Counted from the first letter of the stretch, positions 45,306-57,719 are shown. The stretch: DNA of 64,000 nt from Magnetococcales bacterium (GCA_015231755.1 JADGAZ010000001.1:62001-126000); one strand, 5' to 3'. Program-made: numbers and translations. The notes: generated by a model from the letters alone, not told the origin.

Positions 45306-45614
45306 ATGAAACAAGTTATGTGTTGGGGTGTGGGGCTGGCGGTTTTGCTTCTGGGAGCGCAATCCGTCTGGGCGGCGGATCCGGTCAAGGGCAAGGCGCT
45401 GCACGATGCCAGTTGTACCAGCGGATGTCATGCGGCCAAGGGCAAGGGGGATCCCAATGCCTTGTATCAGCGTCCGGGACGCAAGGACTCTTTGGAGAAA
45501 TTGAAGGCTCAGGTGGCCTTTTGCAATCAGCAGGCGCTTCAATCCAAATGGTTCCCGGAAGATGAGGCGGATGTGGTCGCCTATCTCAACGCAACGTTTT
45601 ATCATTTCAAATGA
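45306..45614 (+). CDS. small periplasmic cytochrome c with CX3CH haem motif
   Basis: 102 aa. Signal peptide MKQVMCWGVGLAVLLLGAQSVWA, then a haem region ALHDASCTSGCHAAKG: C37, C41 and H42 give CXXXCH instead of CXXCH. The rest (SLEKLKAQVAFCNQQALQSKWFPEDEADVVAYLNATFYHF) matches a family of small soluble cytochromes in sulphur-oxidising and related proteobacteria that usually have CxxCH. The three-residue spacer could be a variant or abolish ordinary haem attachment. It diverges from panE by 33 bases and its last 13 bases overlap the convergent macro-domain gene. Confidence 0.8.
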   Translation: MKQVMCWGVGLAVLLLGAQSVWAADPVKGKALHDASCTSGCHAAKGKGDPNALYQRPGRKDSLEKLKAQVAFCNQQALQSKWFPEDEADVVAYLNATFYHFK

Positions 45615-46123
45615 CGTTGCAGGATCGCTTCGTCTGCGGGTGAAAAGGCCACCAGGGTCACGTGCAATCCGGCTTCCGGAAACCGGGCGAAAAAGTGTCG
45701 GATCGTCTGGATGGCGATACGGGCGGCATCCTCCTTGGGAAAACCATACACCCCGGTGCTGATGCCGGGAAAGGCGATCCGGCGGGCGTCGTGTTCCACC
45801 GCCAGTTCCAGGCAGCGACGATAACAACGGGCCAGATTGCCTTCCGGGTCGGGGTCGGAGTGATGGATGGGGCCGGCGGTGTGGATCACCAGACGGGCGG
45901 GCAGTTGTCCACCTGTGGTCACCACCGCCTCTCCCATGGGCAGACCATCCGGAAAGCGGGTTTGGCGGATCTGTCGGCACGCCTCCAGAATGGCGACTCC
46001 TCCGGCCCGATGGATGGCCCCGTCCACACCCCCGCCACCCAGCAGCGAGGCGTTGGCCGCGTTGACGATGGCATCCACCGCCAGTCGGGTGATGTCTCCG
46101 GTGAGGGTCTGGAGGGTGTTCAC
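45602..46123 (-). CDS. macro-domain protein, ADP-ribose/O-acetyl-ADP-ribose hydrolase-like (YmdB type)
   Basis: 173 aa from GTG 46123, which overlaps the mobB stop as GTGA; an upstream GTG at 46162 gives a longer version. Macro-domain hallmarks: VDAIVNAANASLLGGGGVDGAIHRAGG near residue 15-40 and FPGISTGVYGFPKEDAA near 110-125. It should bind or hydrolyse ADP-ribose derivatives or reverse ADP-ribosylation. Co-translation with mobB is unusual. Its 3' end overlaps the cytochrome c gene by 13 bases. Confidence 0.9.
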   Translation of the reverse strand: MNTLQTLTGDITRLAVDAIVNAANASLLGGGGVDGAIHRAGGVAILEACRQIRQTRFPDGLPMGEAVVTTGGQLPARLVIHTAGPIHHSDPDPEGNLARCYRRCLELAVEHDARRIAFPGISTGVYGFPKEDAARIAIQTIRHFFARFPEAGLHVTLVAFSPADEAILQRHLK

Positions 46124-46653
46124 GTCCGGGGATCCTGGACGGTTGGGGCGGTCCGGAGCCACTCCTGAATGAAACCGGCCACCCGCCGGGGATCGTTCAG
46201 GGGCAGCATGGGCAGGTGGGTGGTCAGTTCCGGGTCGTCCGTGGCCACGGCCACAACCTGTTTGAGACTTTGGTGCAGGGCATGGACTCCGGCCTCGCGG
46301 CGTACCATGACGATTTTTGCGTGCGCCTCCTCCTTGTAGCCTTCCACCACAATCAGATCATGACCGATCAGACGCTCCACCTGTTGGGCCAGGGTGGGTT
46401 CCGGAAGGTGATGCAGATCCTGGATCATGAACCAACGTTCGGGACAGGCGAACAGCACGGTTTGCGCCCCGGCTTGCCGGAAGCGGTGGGTATCCTTGCC
46501 GGGAATGTCCGGGTCGGCGGGGTGGTGTCCATGTTTGATGGCCGCCACCTTCAGGCCTGAAGCCACCAGATGGGTGATCACCTGTTCCAAAAGGGTGGTC
46601 TTTCCGGTACCGCTCGGGGCCACGAAACCGATGACCGGGGGGAGTGTGGGCAT
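46120..46653 (-). CDS. mobB: molybdopterin-guanine dinucleotide biosynthesis adaptor MobB
   Basis: 177 aa from ATG 46653 (MPTLPPVIGFVAPSG), with AAAAAGGAA upstream. P-loop GPSG-like APSGTGKTTLLEQVI at residue 13, then AAIKHGHHPADPDIPGKDTHRFRQAGA, characteristic of MobB GTPases, and HDLIVVEGYKEEAHAKI. MobB assists MobA in attaching GMP to molybdopterin for enzymes such as nitrate or DMSO reductases. It lies 14 bases after moaD. Confidence 0.92.
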   Translation of the reverse strand: MPTLPPVIGFVAPSGTGKTTLLEQVITHLVASGLKVAAIKHGHHPADPDIPGKDTHRFRQAGAQTVLFACPERWFMIQDLHHLPEPTLAQQVERLIGHDLIVVEGYKEEAHAKIVMVRREAGVHALHQSLKQVVAVATDDPELTTHLPMLPLNDPRRVAGFIQEWLRTAPTVQDPRT

Positions 46654-46667
46654 GAAAGCTTCCTTTT

Positions 46668-46919
46668 TCAACCGCCGCTGACCGGGGGGAAGATGGCGAT
46701 TTCGTCTCCATCGGCAACCGGATCCGTCGGGCGGGCATGGGTTTGGTTGACCGCCACCCGCAAGGCGGGATGGGCCAGGGCCGAGGCGTGGACTTCATCC
46801 CGTGTCTTGAGAAAATCCAGCAGCGCTTGCACCGTGACCACCTCGGGGGGCAGGGGGAGGGTCTCGGATGAAACGCCGATCTTCTCCCGTACCCAGGAAA
46901 AATAGAGCAGTCTGGCCAT
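46668..46919 (-). CDS. moaD: molybdopterin synthase sulfur carrier subunit MoaD
   Basis: 83 aa from ATG 46919 (MARLLYFSWVREKIG). Ubiquitin-like fold, with LLDFLKTRDE and GDEIAIFPPVSGG ending in the Gly-Gly that is adenylated and thiocarboxylated to donate sulphur to MoaE. MoaE itself is not in the window. It forms a short Moco set with mobB. Confidence 0.9.
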   Translation of the reverse strand: MARLLYFSWVREKIGVSSETLPLPPEVVTVQALLDFLKTRDEVHASALAHPALRVAVNQTHARPTDPVADGDEIAIFPPVSGG

Positions 46920-47031
46920 GTTGGTTCGGAGACTCCGGGCTGGGGATGCCATCGTTTTCGACGGATTGTACCCTGAAGCCCGGAGGGGATTCAATGGCGC
47001 GGATGGTGTTGGCGACGGCTGGAGTGTCGGA

Positions 47032-47736
47032 TCAAAACGGTTCGAACTCTTCGTCCTGTTTGTCGTGGGGGGCTTCAGGTCCACCGATGGCCAAGCGTCG
47101 GGCGTGGTGGGGGGGAGTCATGGTATAGTGCTGCGAGGCGAACGGTGAGGCGATCGGCGTCAGGGGGGCCAACAGATTGGTCGGCGGCGCATGAACCGGG
47201 GGGAGCGGTGGGGTGTTCGCCAAGGTTTCGGCCCGCAGGGCGCTTTCCTTGAGGGTGGCCAGTTCCGCTGCCATTTCCTGGGAGGCCTTGGTTTGGTTGG
47301 CGAGGGTTGCCGCCATCTCTTTGAAGATTTCGGTCTGGGTGGTCAGAGCGACCGTCATTTCCTTGGAAGTTTCGGTCTGGGCGGTCAGCAGGGTTTCCAG
47401 CCGGGCGATTTCCGTTTGGCGGGTTTCGTGGGTGTCGGCGAGCATGCGGGTCAGGCGGGATTGCCAGTCGGCTTGATCCCGGAGCGTGCTGCGGCGCATC
47501 CACAGGCCTGCCCCGAGCACGCCGCAGCCGCTTCCCAAAGCGAGAATCACCAGATTCAGGGCTCCTTGCAAACGGTCCAACGTCCCGGTCAGGTCCGGGT
47601 CGGGGTTGGTGACCCCGACCTGAATCCAGAGACGTTGCAACTGGGTCAGCAGATCGTCCAGCGTGGCCATGGCCACGCCCAGGCCCGCGCCCCCCAACAG
47701 CAAAAGGAGCGCGAGCCCTGGCAGAATCCGGTTCAA
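47032..47736 (-). CDS. hypothetical two-helix membrane protein with coiled coil
   Basis: About 234 aa if it starts at TTG 47736, just inside the porin stop region with GGAG upstream; a start further in is possible. Two hydrophobic segments (about 5-25 and 60-80) flank a short periplasmic loop; then heptad-like repeats (LTRMLADTHETRQTEIARLETLLTAQ, then three near-copies of TQTEIFKEMAATLA-type units), and a Pro-rich C-terminus. The repeated ~15-residue units look internally duplicated. Not recognised. Membrane-anchored coiled coil with MCP-like appearance but no methylation domain. Confidence 0.6.
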   Translation of the reverse strand: MNRILPGLALLLLLGGAGLGVAMATLDDLLTQLQRLWIQVGVTNPDPDLTGTLDRLQGALNLVILALGSGCGVLGAGLWMRRSTLRDQADWQSRLTRMLADTHETRQTEIARLETLLTAQTETSKEMTVALTTQTEIFKEMAATLANQTKASQEMAAELATLKESALRAETLANTPPLPPVHAPPTNLLAPLTPIASPFASQHYTMTPPHHARRLAIGGPEAPHDKQDEEFEPF

Positions 47737-47738
47737 GC

Positions 47739-48992
47739 TCAGAACTCCACAGCCAGTTTGACCGTGCCGGTATTGGCCGTGTTGTTGGTGCCGGGCGCGG
47801 TGGAGATGTCGGTGGTGTTGTAGTCCTTGTCGTGCATCCATTCCATGGCGAGGGTGGTGTGGTCGTAGATGCCCATGGAAAAGCCAACCATGAGACGATT
47901 TTCCGGGAAGCCCAATCCGCCCCCCAGACCCAACGCCTCCTCACTGCCCTGCCAGGCGCCGGCGATGGTGGTCTCCTTGCCCATCATCGTAAAGCCGTAG
48001 CCGGCTTCCAGATTCCAGGCGCTCGGTTTGGCCCCGCCGCCGTTCCAGGCCAACTCCGTCGGAGCGAAGCGGTCCAGAGCCGTGATGTATTCGCCGATCA
48101 GGGTGAAACCGGAAAAGCCCACCTGGGCATGCAAGCCGGCGCCGCCGATGTGCTGCTGCATGGCGTTCACCGTGGCAATCCGGGAGGTCAGCACTTCCGA
48201 GTCTTCCAGGGAGTTGATCAGACTGCCGCCGAAGTCGAAGGTCACTTCCCGGATCTTGCCGCCATAACCCAGATTGGCGCCGAACTGGTCGATGGTATCG
48301 TTGCCGCCGGCCTTCTGGGCGTTGCCGTTGAAGGCGTAGACCGAACCATACCCGCCTTTATGCTGGAAACCCACCTCCAGAACCGATTCCTTGGTTTCGC
48401 CAAGCTGCATGGTGAGGGGGTCGCTGATCAGGTTGGTGGTGAATTTGCCAAAGGGTACGGTTTTGCGTCCGGCGGTCAGATAGAGGGGCTGACGTTCCGT
48501 GTCTCCGAGGGTGATGGTGGCTTCATCCACATCCACGAAGGCGGTATCGGGGGCGTTGTAGGGTTCTTCGTGCAAGAAGACGATGCGACCGGTCACCATG
48601 TCGGCGATCTTGACATCGATCCCCAGTTTTACGGTATCGATGACCACATCACTGGTGGCGGCGTTCTTGAACGTCTCGACCGTATTGGCCCGCACATCCA
48701 CCGCACCGCTCAAGGTGATGCGATCCGACCAGTTCAAGCCTTCTTTTTTGGGAGGCTCTTTGCCGGCTTCCGCCGCCTGAGGTGCGGCCTGAGGCGGGGG
48801 CGCGGCTTGCTGAGGAGCCGGGGCGCTTTTCTGCGACTGGAGTTCCTGCCTCAATCCGTTGATTTCTTGTTGCTGTTGCTGGAGCATTTTCCACATTTCT
48901 TCCCGCGAGGGCAGATCCGCGGCCATGGCGACCGAGGCGGTCCCCATCAGGGCGGTCGCGGCCAGAAGCGCAGGGGTGGTTCTTTTGTGCAT
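47739..48992 (-). CDS. LbtU-family siderophore porin-like outer-membrane protein
   Basis: 417 aa from ATG 48992, with AAAGGA upstream. Signal peptide (MHKRTTPALLAATALMGTASVAMA), an N-terminal short coiled coil (WKMLQQQQQEINGLRQELQS), a Pro/Ala/Gln linker, then a beta-barrel with alternating hydrophobic strands and C-terminal Phe (KLAVEF). LYLTAGRKTVPFGKF followed by NLISDPLTMQLGE matches the LbtU group first described for legiobactin uptake in Legionella. It lies about 100 bases downstream of feoABC on the same strand, which fits iron uptake. Substrate is inferred. Confidence 0.75.
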   Translation of the reverse strand: MHKRTTPALLAATALMGTASVAMAADLPSREEMWKMLQQQQQEINGLRQELQSQKSAPAPQQAAPPPQAAPQAAEAGKEPPKKEGLNWSDRITLSGAVDVRANTVETFKNAATSDVVIDTVKLGIDVKIADMVTGRIVFLHEEPYNAPDTAFVDVDEATITLGDTERQPLYLTAGRKTVPFGKFTTNLISDPLTMQLGETKESVLEVGFQHKGGYGSVYAFNGNAQKAGGNDTIDQFGANLGYGGKIREVTFDFGGSLINSLEDSEVLTSRIATVNAMQQHIGGAGLHAQVGFSGFTLIGEYITALDRFAPTELAWNGGGAKPSAWNLEAGYGFTMMGKETTIAGAWQGSEEALGLGGGLGFPENRLMVGFSMGIYDHTTLAMEWMHDKDYNTTDISTAPGTNNTANTGTVKLAVEF

Positions 48993-49094
48993 GGTCAATC
49001 CTTTTGGACAGTTGTGAGTGTCAACGCACACGCACGGTTGGAAGGTGGATCATGAAAGCCCTTAGAAGGTGTATCGGGTCGATTGGCGATGGTC

Positions 49095-49340
49095 TCAAGG
49101 GCGTTTTTCCGCGTCGCTGATCCATGTATAGGCCTCATCCCGGCTTCCGGTGGGGCAACCGGAGCAACCGGATTGACAAGAACCTGAAATTTTTATCATT
49201 TTTACTTTTCCTTTACGCATCCAGTGGGAGAGCCTGTCGCGTACCGTTGCAGGGTCCATTTGCAAATGCTGCGCCAGTTCTTCCATGGCGACCACCTCCC
49301 GTCCCTGGAGACAGGTTTTGATATCGTTCAATGTGGCCAT
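49095..49340 (-). CDS. feoC: FeoC-like [Fe-S] transcriptional regulator
   Basis: 81 aa from ATG 49340. Winged-helix N-terminus (LNDIKTCLQGREVVAMEELAQHLQMDPATVRDRLSHWMRKGKV) and the cysteine loop SGSCQSGCSGCPTG that binds an Fe-S cluster in FeoC proteins. In enterobacteria FeoC protects or regulates FeoB. Its start lies inside the last 13 bases of feoB, so the two are co-translated. Confidence 0.85.
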   Translation of the reverse strand: MATLNDIKTCLQGREVVAMEELAQHLQMDPATVRDRLSHWMRKGKVKMIKISGSCQSGCSGCPTGSRDEAYTWISDAEKRP

Positions 49341-51685
49341 GAGAGGGCCTCCTTGTTGGGTTGGATCTGGAGTGGGAGCGCCATGCCGGCGGGTCTGGAG
49401 GAGAGTCGGCGCATCATTCCCACCACCAGTATCCAAAAGAGCGCCAGGGCGGCAATCCAGGCCAGAGAGGATCCCGGATGACGCGCCAGGGTGCCGATCT
49501 GGTAAAACAGGGTCGCAGCACTCCAGGCCACGCCCGTGGTCCAGGCGGCGGCGAACAGGGTCCATTTCCAGCCGGTCTCTTGATAAATGGCGGAAGTGGC
49601 TGCCACACAAGGAAAATACAGCAGAACAAACAGCATGTAGGCGAACGCTCCGATGGTGCCGTCAAACAGCCGGGTCATGGCCCCCAGGGTTCCGGTGGTG
49701 ACCTTGCCCGCTTTGGCCGCCTCCTCCAGGTTTTCGAAGGAGTCAACCCGCAGCTTGAGGGGATCCGCGAGGGTTTTGCCCAGTTCAGAGAATTTTCCCC
49801 CGATGGAGGCCACGGCTTCTTCGGCCTTGGCCATGAGATCGAAGGATTTTTTCTCTTCGTTTGCGTTTTCCTGTCCGCTCATCTGGTTGTAGAGAGCATC
49901 CAGGGCGCCGATGACCGCCTCTTTGGCGAAGATGCCGATGAACAGTCCCACCGTGGCGGGCCAATTCTCCTCTTGGATGCCCATGGGGGTGAAAACCGGG
50001 GTGATCTGGCGACCGATCTGGCTCAACACCGATTTTTCCTGATTGGTGTTGCCAAAACTGCCGTCGGTACCCATGGAGTTGAGCAGGCTCAAGACCATGA
50101 TGACCGGAATCAACACCTGGCCGGCGCGGGTGACGAACCCCCGCAACCGGTTGGCGGCATGTCTGAGTACCGCTCCAGGGGCCGGGAGATGATACAAAGG
50201 CAGTTCCATGATGAAGGGGGACGGTTCACCCCGCAGCAGGGTGTTTTTGAGGATCAGACCGGTCAGAATGGCGAAGCCCACCCCTGCCAGATACAGAAAG
50301 AACACCACATTCTGTCCGCCCTGGGGAAAGAAGGCGGCCACGAACAGGGCGTAGACCGGCATGCGGGCGCCGCAGGACATGAAGGGGTTCATCAGGATGG
50401 TCAGGATGCGGTCCCTTGGGTTTTCCAGGGTTCTGGCGCCGAGAATCGCCGGCACGTTGCACCCGAAACCCACCATCATCGGAATGAAGGCCTTGCCGGG
50501 CAGGCCGATGAACCGCAACAGCCGATCCAGGATGAAGGCCGCCCGGGCCATGTAGCCCGAATCCTCCAGCCACGACAGGAACAAGAACATGAATCCGATG
50601 GGGGGAATGAAGGTGGACAGCGTTTGAATGCTGCCACCCAGGCCATCCGCCAGCACGGTGATCAGCCAGTCCGGGGCGTGGGCCCATTGCAACAGTTCCC
50701 GGGTGCCTTCGACAAAGATCGCGCCGAACAGAATGTCGAAGAAATCGATGAAGGTGCCCCCCAGATTGATGGTGAACATGAACATTCCGTACAACACCGC
50801 CAGAAAGATGGGAATGCCCAGCAGTCGATGCAGCAGAATGGCATCCAGTCGATCGGTCAGGGCGTGGGAGGCCACGCCCCGGTGTCCCACCGCTTGCGCC
50901 ATGATCCGGTCGATCACCCGATAGCGGGCGTCGGCCACCAGAATGTCGGGTTCGTCGCCGGAACTCTCTTCCAAGCTGTCCCGCCAGGGGGTGGCCAGCG
51001 CGGCGTATTCCGACTCCCGGAACAGGGCGGGGGCGCCCCCATCCCCTTCGATCAGTTTGAGGGCGATCCAGCGGGGATCCATCCGGGCATGACGCGCCGC
51101 CGGTTCCAACCCGGGGATCAGAGCGTCGATGGCCCGGGACAACGCTTCCGGAAGCTCTGGTCGGTTGGGCAGGGTGGGGGTCTCCCGGGCGGTCTCATGG
51201 GCGATGACCTGACGCAAGGCTTCCAGTCCGGTGCGTTTTTTGGCTACCACCGCCACCACCGGACAGCCCAGCATTCGGGAGAGGGCTTCCGGATCCAGCA
51301 CGATTTGCCGCTCATCAGCCACGTCCATCATGTTCAGGACCACCATCAGGGGAACCCGCATCTCCATGAGTTGCAGGGTCAGATAGAGATTGCGTTCCAG
51401 ATTGGAGGCGTCCAGAATGTTGACGATCAGGTCGTGCTGCCCGGAGAGGATGAAATCCCGGGCCACCTGTTCGTCTGGGGAGTGGGCCGCCAGAGAGTAG
51501 ACCCCCGGCAGATCCACCACCGTGATCTCCCGGTCGTTGTCCAAGCGACAGATCCCCTCTTTGCGTTCCACGGTCACCCCCGGCCAGTTGCCCACGGTCT
51601 GTTGGCTGCCGGTCAGACGGTTGAACAGGGTGCTTTTGCCGCAGTTGGGATTGCCGACAATCCCGATCACTCGATTGGTGTTCAT
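49328..51685 (-). CDS. feoB: ferrous iron transporter FeoB
   Basis: 785 aa from ATG 51685 (MNTNRVIGIVGNPNCGKSTLFNRL), the family start; the open frame runs on to 51961 across feoA. N-terminal GTPase: G1 GNPNCGKST, G3 DLPGVYSL, G4 NMMD. The middle is a helical domain and the rest carries the Gate membrane helices (GCNVPAILGARTLENPRDR; SCGARMPVYALF; FAKEAVIGALDALY). It imports Fe2+ across the inner membrane. Two bases separate it from feoA. Confidence 0.95.
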   Translation of the reverse strand: MNTNRVIGIVGNPNCGKSTLFNRLTGSQQTVGNWPGVTVERKEGICRLDNDREITVVDLPGVYSLAAHSPDEQVARDFILSGQHDLIVNILDASNLERNLYLTLQLMEMRVPLMVVLNMMDVADERQIVLDPEALSRMLGCPVVAVVAKKRTGLEALRQVIAHETARETPTLPNRPELPEALSRAIDALIPGLEPAARHARMDPRWIALKLIEGDGGAPALFRESEYAALATPWRDSLEESSGDEPDILVADARYRVIDRIMAQAVGHRGVASHALTDRLDAILLHRLLGIPIFLAVLYGMFMFTINLGGTFIDFFDILFGAIFVEGTRELLQWAHAPDWLITVLADGLGGSIQTLSTFIPPIGFMFLFLSWLEDSGYMARAAFILDRLLRFIGLPGKAFIPMMVGFGCNVPAILGARTLENPRDRILTILMNPFMSCGARMPVYALFVAAFFPQGGQNVVFFLYLAGVGFAILTGLILKNTLLRGEPSPFIMELPLYHLPAPGAVLRHAANRLRGFVTRAGQVLIPVIMVLSLLNSMGTDGSFGNTNQEKSVLSQIGRQITPVFTPMGIQEENWPATVGLFIGIFAKEAVIGALDALYNQMSGQENANEEKKSFDLMAKAEEAVASIGGKFSELGKTLADPLKLRVDSFENLEEAAKAGKVTTGTLGAMTRLFDGTIGAFAYMLFVLLYFPCVAATSAIYQETGWKWTLFAAAWTTGVAWSAATLFYQIGTLARHPGSSLAWIAALALFWILVVGMMRRLSSRPAGMALPLQIQPNKEALSWPH

Positions 51686-51687
51686 TT

Positions 51688-51918
51688 TCAACCGATCCTT
51701 TCCACCAAAACGGCGCTGGCTTCGTCTTTGCGCAGCACCAGGGCAAATCCTTTCAGCAGAATTTCCACTGGATCCCCCATGGGCGCCATGCGGCGTACCT
51801 GCACGGTTTCTCCCCGGGTGACCCCCATGGCCAACAGGCGGGAGCGGTATGCGACGGATCCTTTGTTGTAACCGATGACGCGCGCTTGCGCGCCCACTTC
51901 CAGATCGCCAATGGTCAT
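51688..51918 (-). CDS. feoA: ferrous iron transport protein FeoA
   Basis: 76 aa from ATG 51918 with GGAG upstream. SH3-like fold: MTIGDLEVGAQARVIGYNKGS, LLAMGVTRGETVQVRRMAPMGDPVEI and VLRKDEASAVLVERI. FeoA is a small cytoplasmic partner of FeoB. It is the first gene of feoABC. A Fur-box-like site and promoter lie about 50-90 bases upstream. Confidence 0.93.
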   Translation of the reverse strand: MTIGDLEVGAQARVIGYNKGSVAYRSRLLAMGVTRGETVQVRRMAPMGDPVEILLKGFALVLRKDEASAVLVERIG

Positions 51919-51959
51919 GGCTGTGTCTCCGTGATGAGGGGTTAACATGTGTTAAGACC

Positions 51960-51989
51960 ATGCTAGCTGACGGGAGGTTCCGGAGTCAA
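51960..51989 (-). promoter_or_regulatory. promoter of feoABC
   Basis: TTGACT and TAGCAT on the minus strand are 18 bases apart and point towards feoA. The -35 element directly abuts the Fur-box-like site. Confidence 0.5.
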
Positions 51990-52009
51990 TAGAAATAATT
52001 CTCATTTGT
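51990..52009 (-). promoter_or_regulatory. Fur box-like operator upstream of feoA
   Basis: On the minus strand ACAAATGAGAATTATTTCTA resembles the Fur consensus (ATGAGAATTATT core, A/T-rich palindromic). It overlaps the edge of the promoter, so Fe2+-Fur would repress feoABC when iron is sufficient. Confidence 0.6.
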
Positions 52010-52229
52010 ATTTGTCTGCCGTAGGGCGGAATCGGGCCTCCATCCAGCCCCGATTCCGCCCCGGCTCCCCCGTTGGCGCATGCGCTGTTCATCCTTTGTT
52101 TGTGAGACCTTTCCGCGGTGCCGGACGGGTAGTATCATGGGGAGAATGCGGAATTGAAAAAAAAGCCTCGGGACGGGTGCATGGATCGAGGAGTCCATAC
52201 TTGGCTGGCGTCTTCTTGAAGCAACCCCA

Positions 52230-52258
52230 TTGTTTTTCCTCGCGTGATTTTGCATAGT
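52230..52258 (+). promoter_or_regulatory. candidate promoter for ymdB-purC-purL
   Basis: TTGTTT and CATAGT are 17 bases apart, 50 bases before the ymdB-like start. Matches to -35 and -10 are moderate. Confidence 0.35.
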
Positions 52259-52307
52259 GCCGGGCAACTCAAGGAGAGTGGGACTCAATGTTTGATCCAC
52301 GGCTGGC

Positions 52308-53156
52308 ATGGCCATAAATCAACCCCGGGCAAACTCCCGGCGGATCGGCGTGTTGGTGATCGGCGACATTTTCGGTCGTCCGGGTCGTCGGGCCATTGCC
52401 CGGCATCTGGAAGCCCTTAAAACGGCCTCCGGCGCCGAATTCGTCATCGCCAACGGCGAGAACGCCGCCGCCGGTGTGGGCATCACCCCGGATGTGGCCG
52501 ACGAGCTGTTCAAGGCCGGTGTGGATGTGATCACCTCCGGCAACCACATCTGGCGCCACAAGGAGATTCAGGTGGCCCTGGCGGATCAAAAACGCCTGTT
52601 GCGTCCCTTGAACTTTCCCCCCGGTGCGCCGGGTCGGGGATTCGGGGTGTTCACCAGCCGCAGCGGGGCGCGCATCGGGGTGCTGAATCTGCAAGGCCGG
52701 GTCTTCATGGAAGATCTGGATTGCCCGTTTCGCGCCGCGGACGCGGTGCTGGACGCGAACCGGCTGGGACGGGACGTGGATCTTTGGATCGTGGACATGC
52801 ACGCCGAAGCCTCTTCCGAAAAGACGGCTTTGGCGTTTCATCTGGATGGACGGGTGACGGCGGTGGTGGGTACCCATACCCATGTGCCCACTGCCGATCA
52901 CCGGGTGCTCAAGCAGGGAACCGGATTCATCACCGATGTGGGCATGACCGGTTGTTACGATTCGATCATCGGCATGCAGGCCGAAACCGTGATGCCGAGA
53001 TTCCTGACCAAACTGCCCACCCGTTTCGAGCCTGCCACGGGTGAGGGCATGTTGTGCGCGGTACTCGTCCGGGCTGATTTTCAGACCGGGCGCTGTCAAA
53101 CCATCATCCCGGCCCGTGTCGGCGCGGGGTTGAGCGAAAGTTACTCATTTCAATAA
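52308..53156 (+). CDS. YmdB-like metallophosphoesterase (TIGR00282 family)
   Basis: 282 aa. Calcineurin-like fold: VLVIGDIFGRPGR near residue 15 (DxxG), NGENAAAGVGIT (GENAA), SGNHIW, then GTHTHVPTADH with the metal His pair near 190. Members such as B. subtilis YmdB act on cyclic nucleotides or RNA and affect biofilm and motility gene expression. A nine-codon open frame with the good ribosome binding site AAGGAG starts at 52288 and overlaps this ATG. It is followed 13 bases later by purC. Confidence 0.88.
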   Translation: MAINQPRANSRRIGVLVIGDIFGRPGRRAIARHLEALKTASGAEFVIANGENAAAGVGITPDVADELFKAGVDVITSGNHIWRHKEIQVALADQKRLLRPLNFPPGAPGRGFGVFTSRSGARIGVLNLQGRVFMEDLDCPFRAADAVLDANRLGRDVDLWIVDMHAEASSEKTALAFHLDGRVTAVVGTHTHVPTADHRVLKQGTGFITDVGMTGCYDSIIGMQAETVMPRFLTKLPTRFEPATGEGMLCAVLVRADFQTGRCQTIIPARVGAGLSESYSFQ

Positions 53157-53169
53157 GGATTGGTTGATC

Positions 53170-53891
53170 ATGGAAAAACGGGACCGGCTGTACGAGGGCA
53201 AGGCCAAGGTGATTTTCGCCACCGAGGATCCCAACCTGTATGTTCAATATTTCAAGGATGACGCCACCGCCTTCAATGGGGTGAAAAAAGGCACCATCAC
53301 CGACAAAGGCGCGGTCAACAATCTGGTGGCCTCCAAGCTGATGACCATCCTGGAAGCGGTGGGGATTCCGGTTCATTTCGTCAAGCGTCTCAACGCCCGG
53401 GAACAACTGATCCGCAAGGTGGAAATCATCCCGGTGGAGGTGGTGATCCGCAATGTGGTGGCGGGTTCCATGGCCAAGCGGCTCGGACTGCCCGAAGGTC
53501 AGGCCCTCCCCAGGCCGATCCTGGAGTTTTATTACAAGGCCGACGCCTTGGACGACCCCCTGGTCATCCGCGACCATGTGCTGGTATTCGGCTGGGCCTC
53601 GGAGGCGGAACTGGCCTGGATCGAACAGACCTGCCTGCGCATCAACGATGTGCTGATCGGCTTTTTCGCCAACATCGGCATCCGTCTGGTGGATTACAAA
53701 CTGGAATTCGGACGTCTGGCCTCCCAGCCGGGTCAGGTGGTGCTGGCGGATGAAATCTCGCCGGATACCTGTCGGCTGTGGGATCTGGTCACCGGGGAGA
53801 AACTGGACAAGGATCGTTTTCGTCGTGATCTCGGCGGTGTGGTCGAGGCCTATCGCGAAGTGGCCCGGCGCATGGGATTGGCTCTCGACTC

Positions 53892-53895
<4 letters not shown>
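53170..53895 (+). CDS. purC: phosphoribosylaminoimidazole-succinocarboxamide synthase
   Basis: 241 aa from ATG 53170. SAICAR synthase adds aspartate to CAIR with ATP in purine synthesis. Motifs: [13 protein letters not shown] near the start, [20 protein letters not shown], and LVDYKLEFG then [14 protein letters not shown]. Its stop overlaps the purL start as ATGA, so purC and purL are made together. Length is standard for the bacterial short type. Confidence 0.96.

Positions 53896-57719
<3,824 letters not shown>

Larger units (their letters stand above)
51919..52307. other. 389-base divergent region between feoA and the ymdB-like gene
   Basis: It holds the feo promoter and Fur-box-like site near 51960-52009, a possible promoter for the other side at 52230-52258, and a tiny open frame at 52288-52317. 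A stretch at 52155-52170 is A-rich. I see no RNA gene. Confidence 0.5.
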
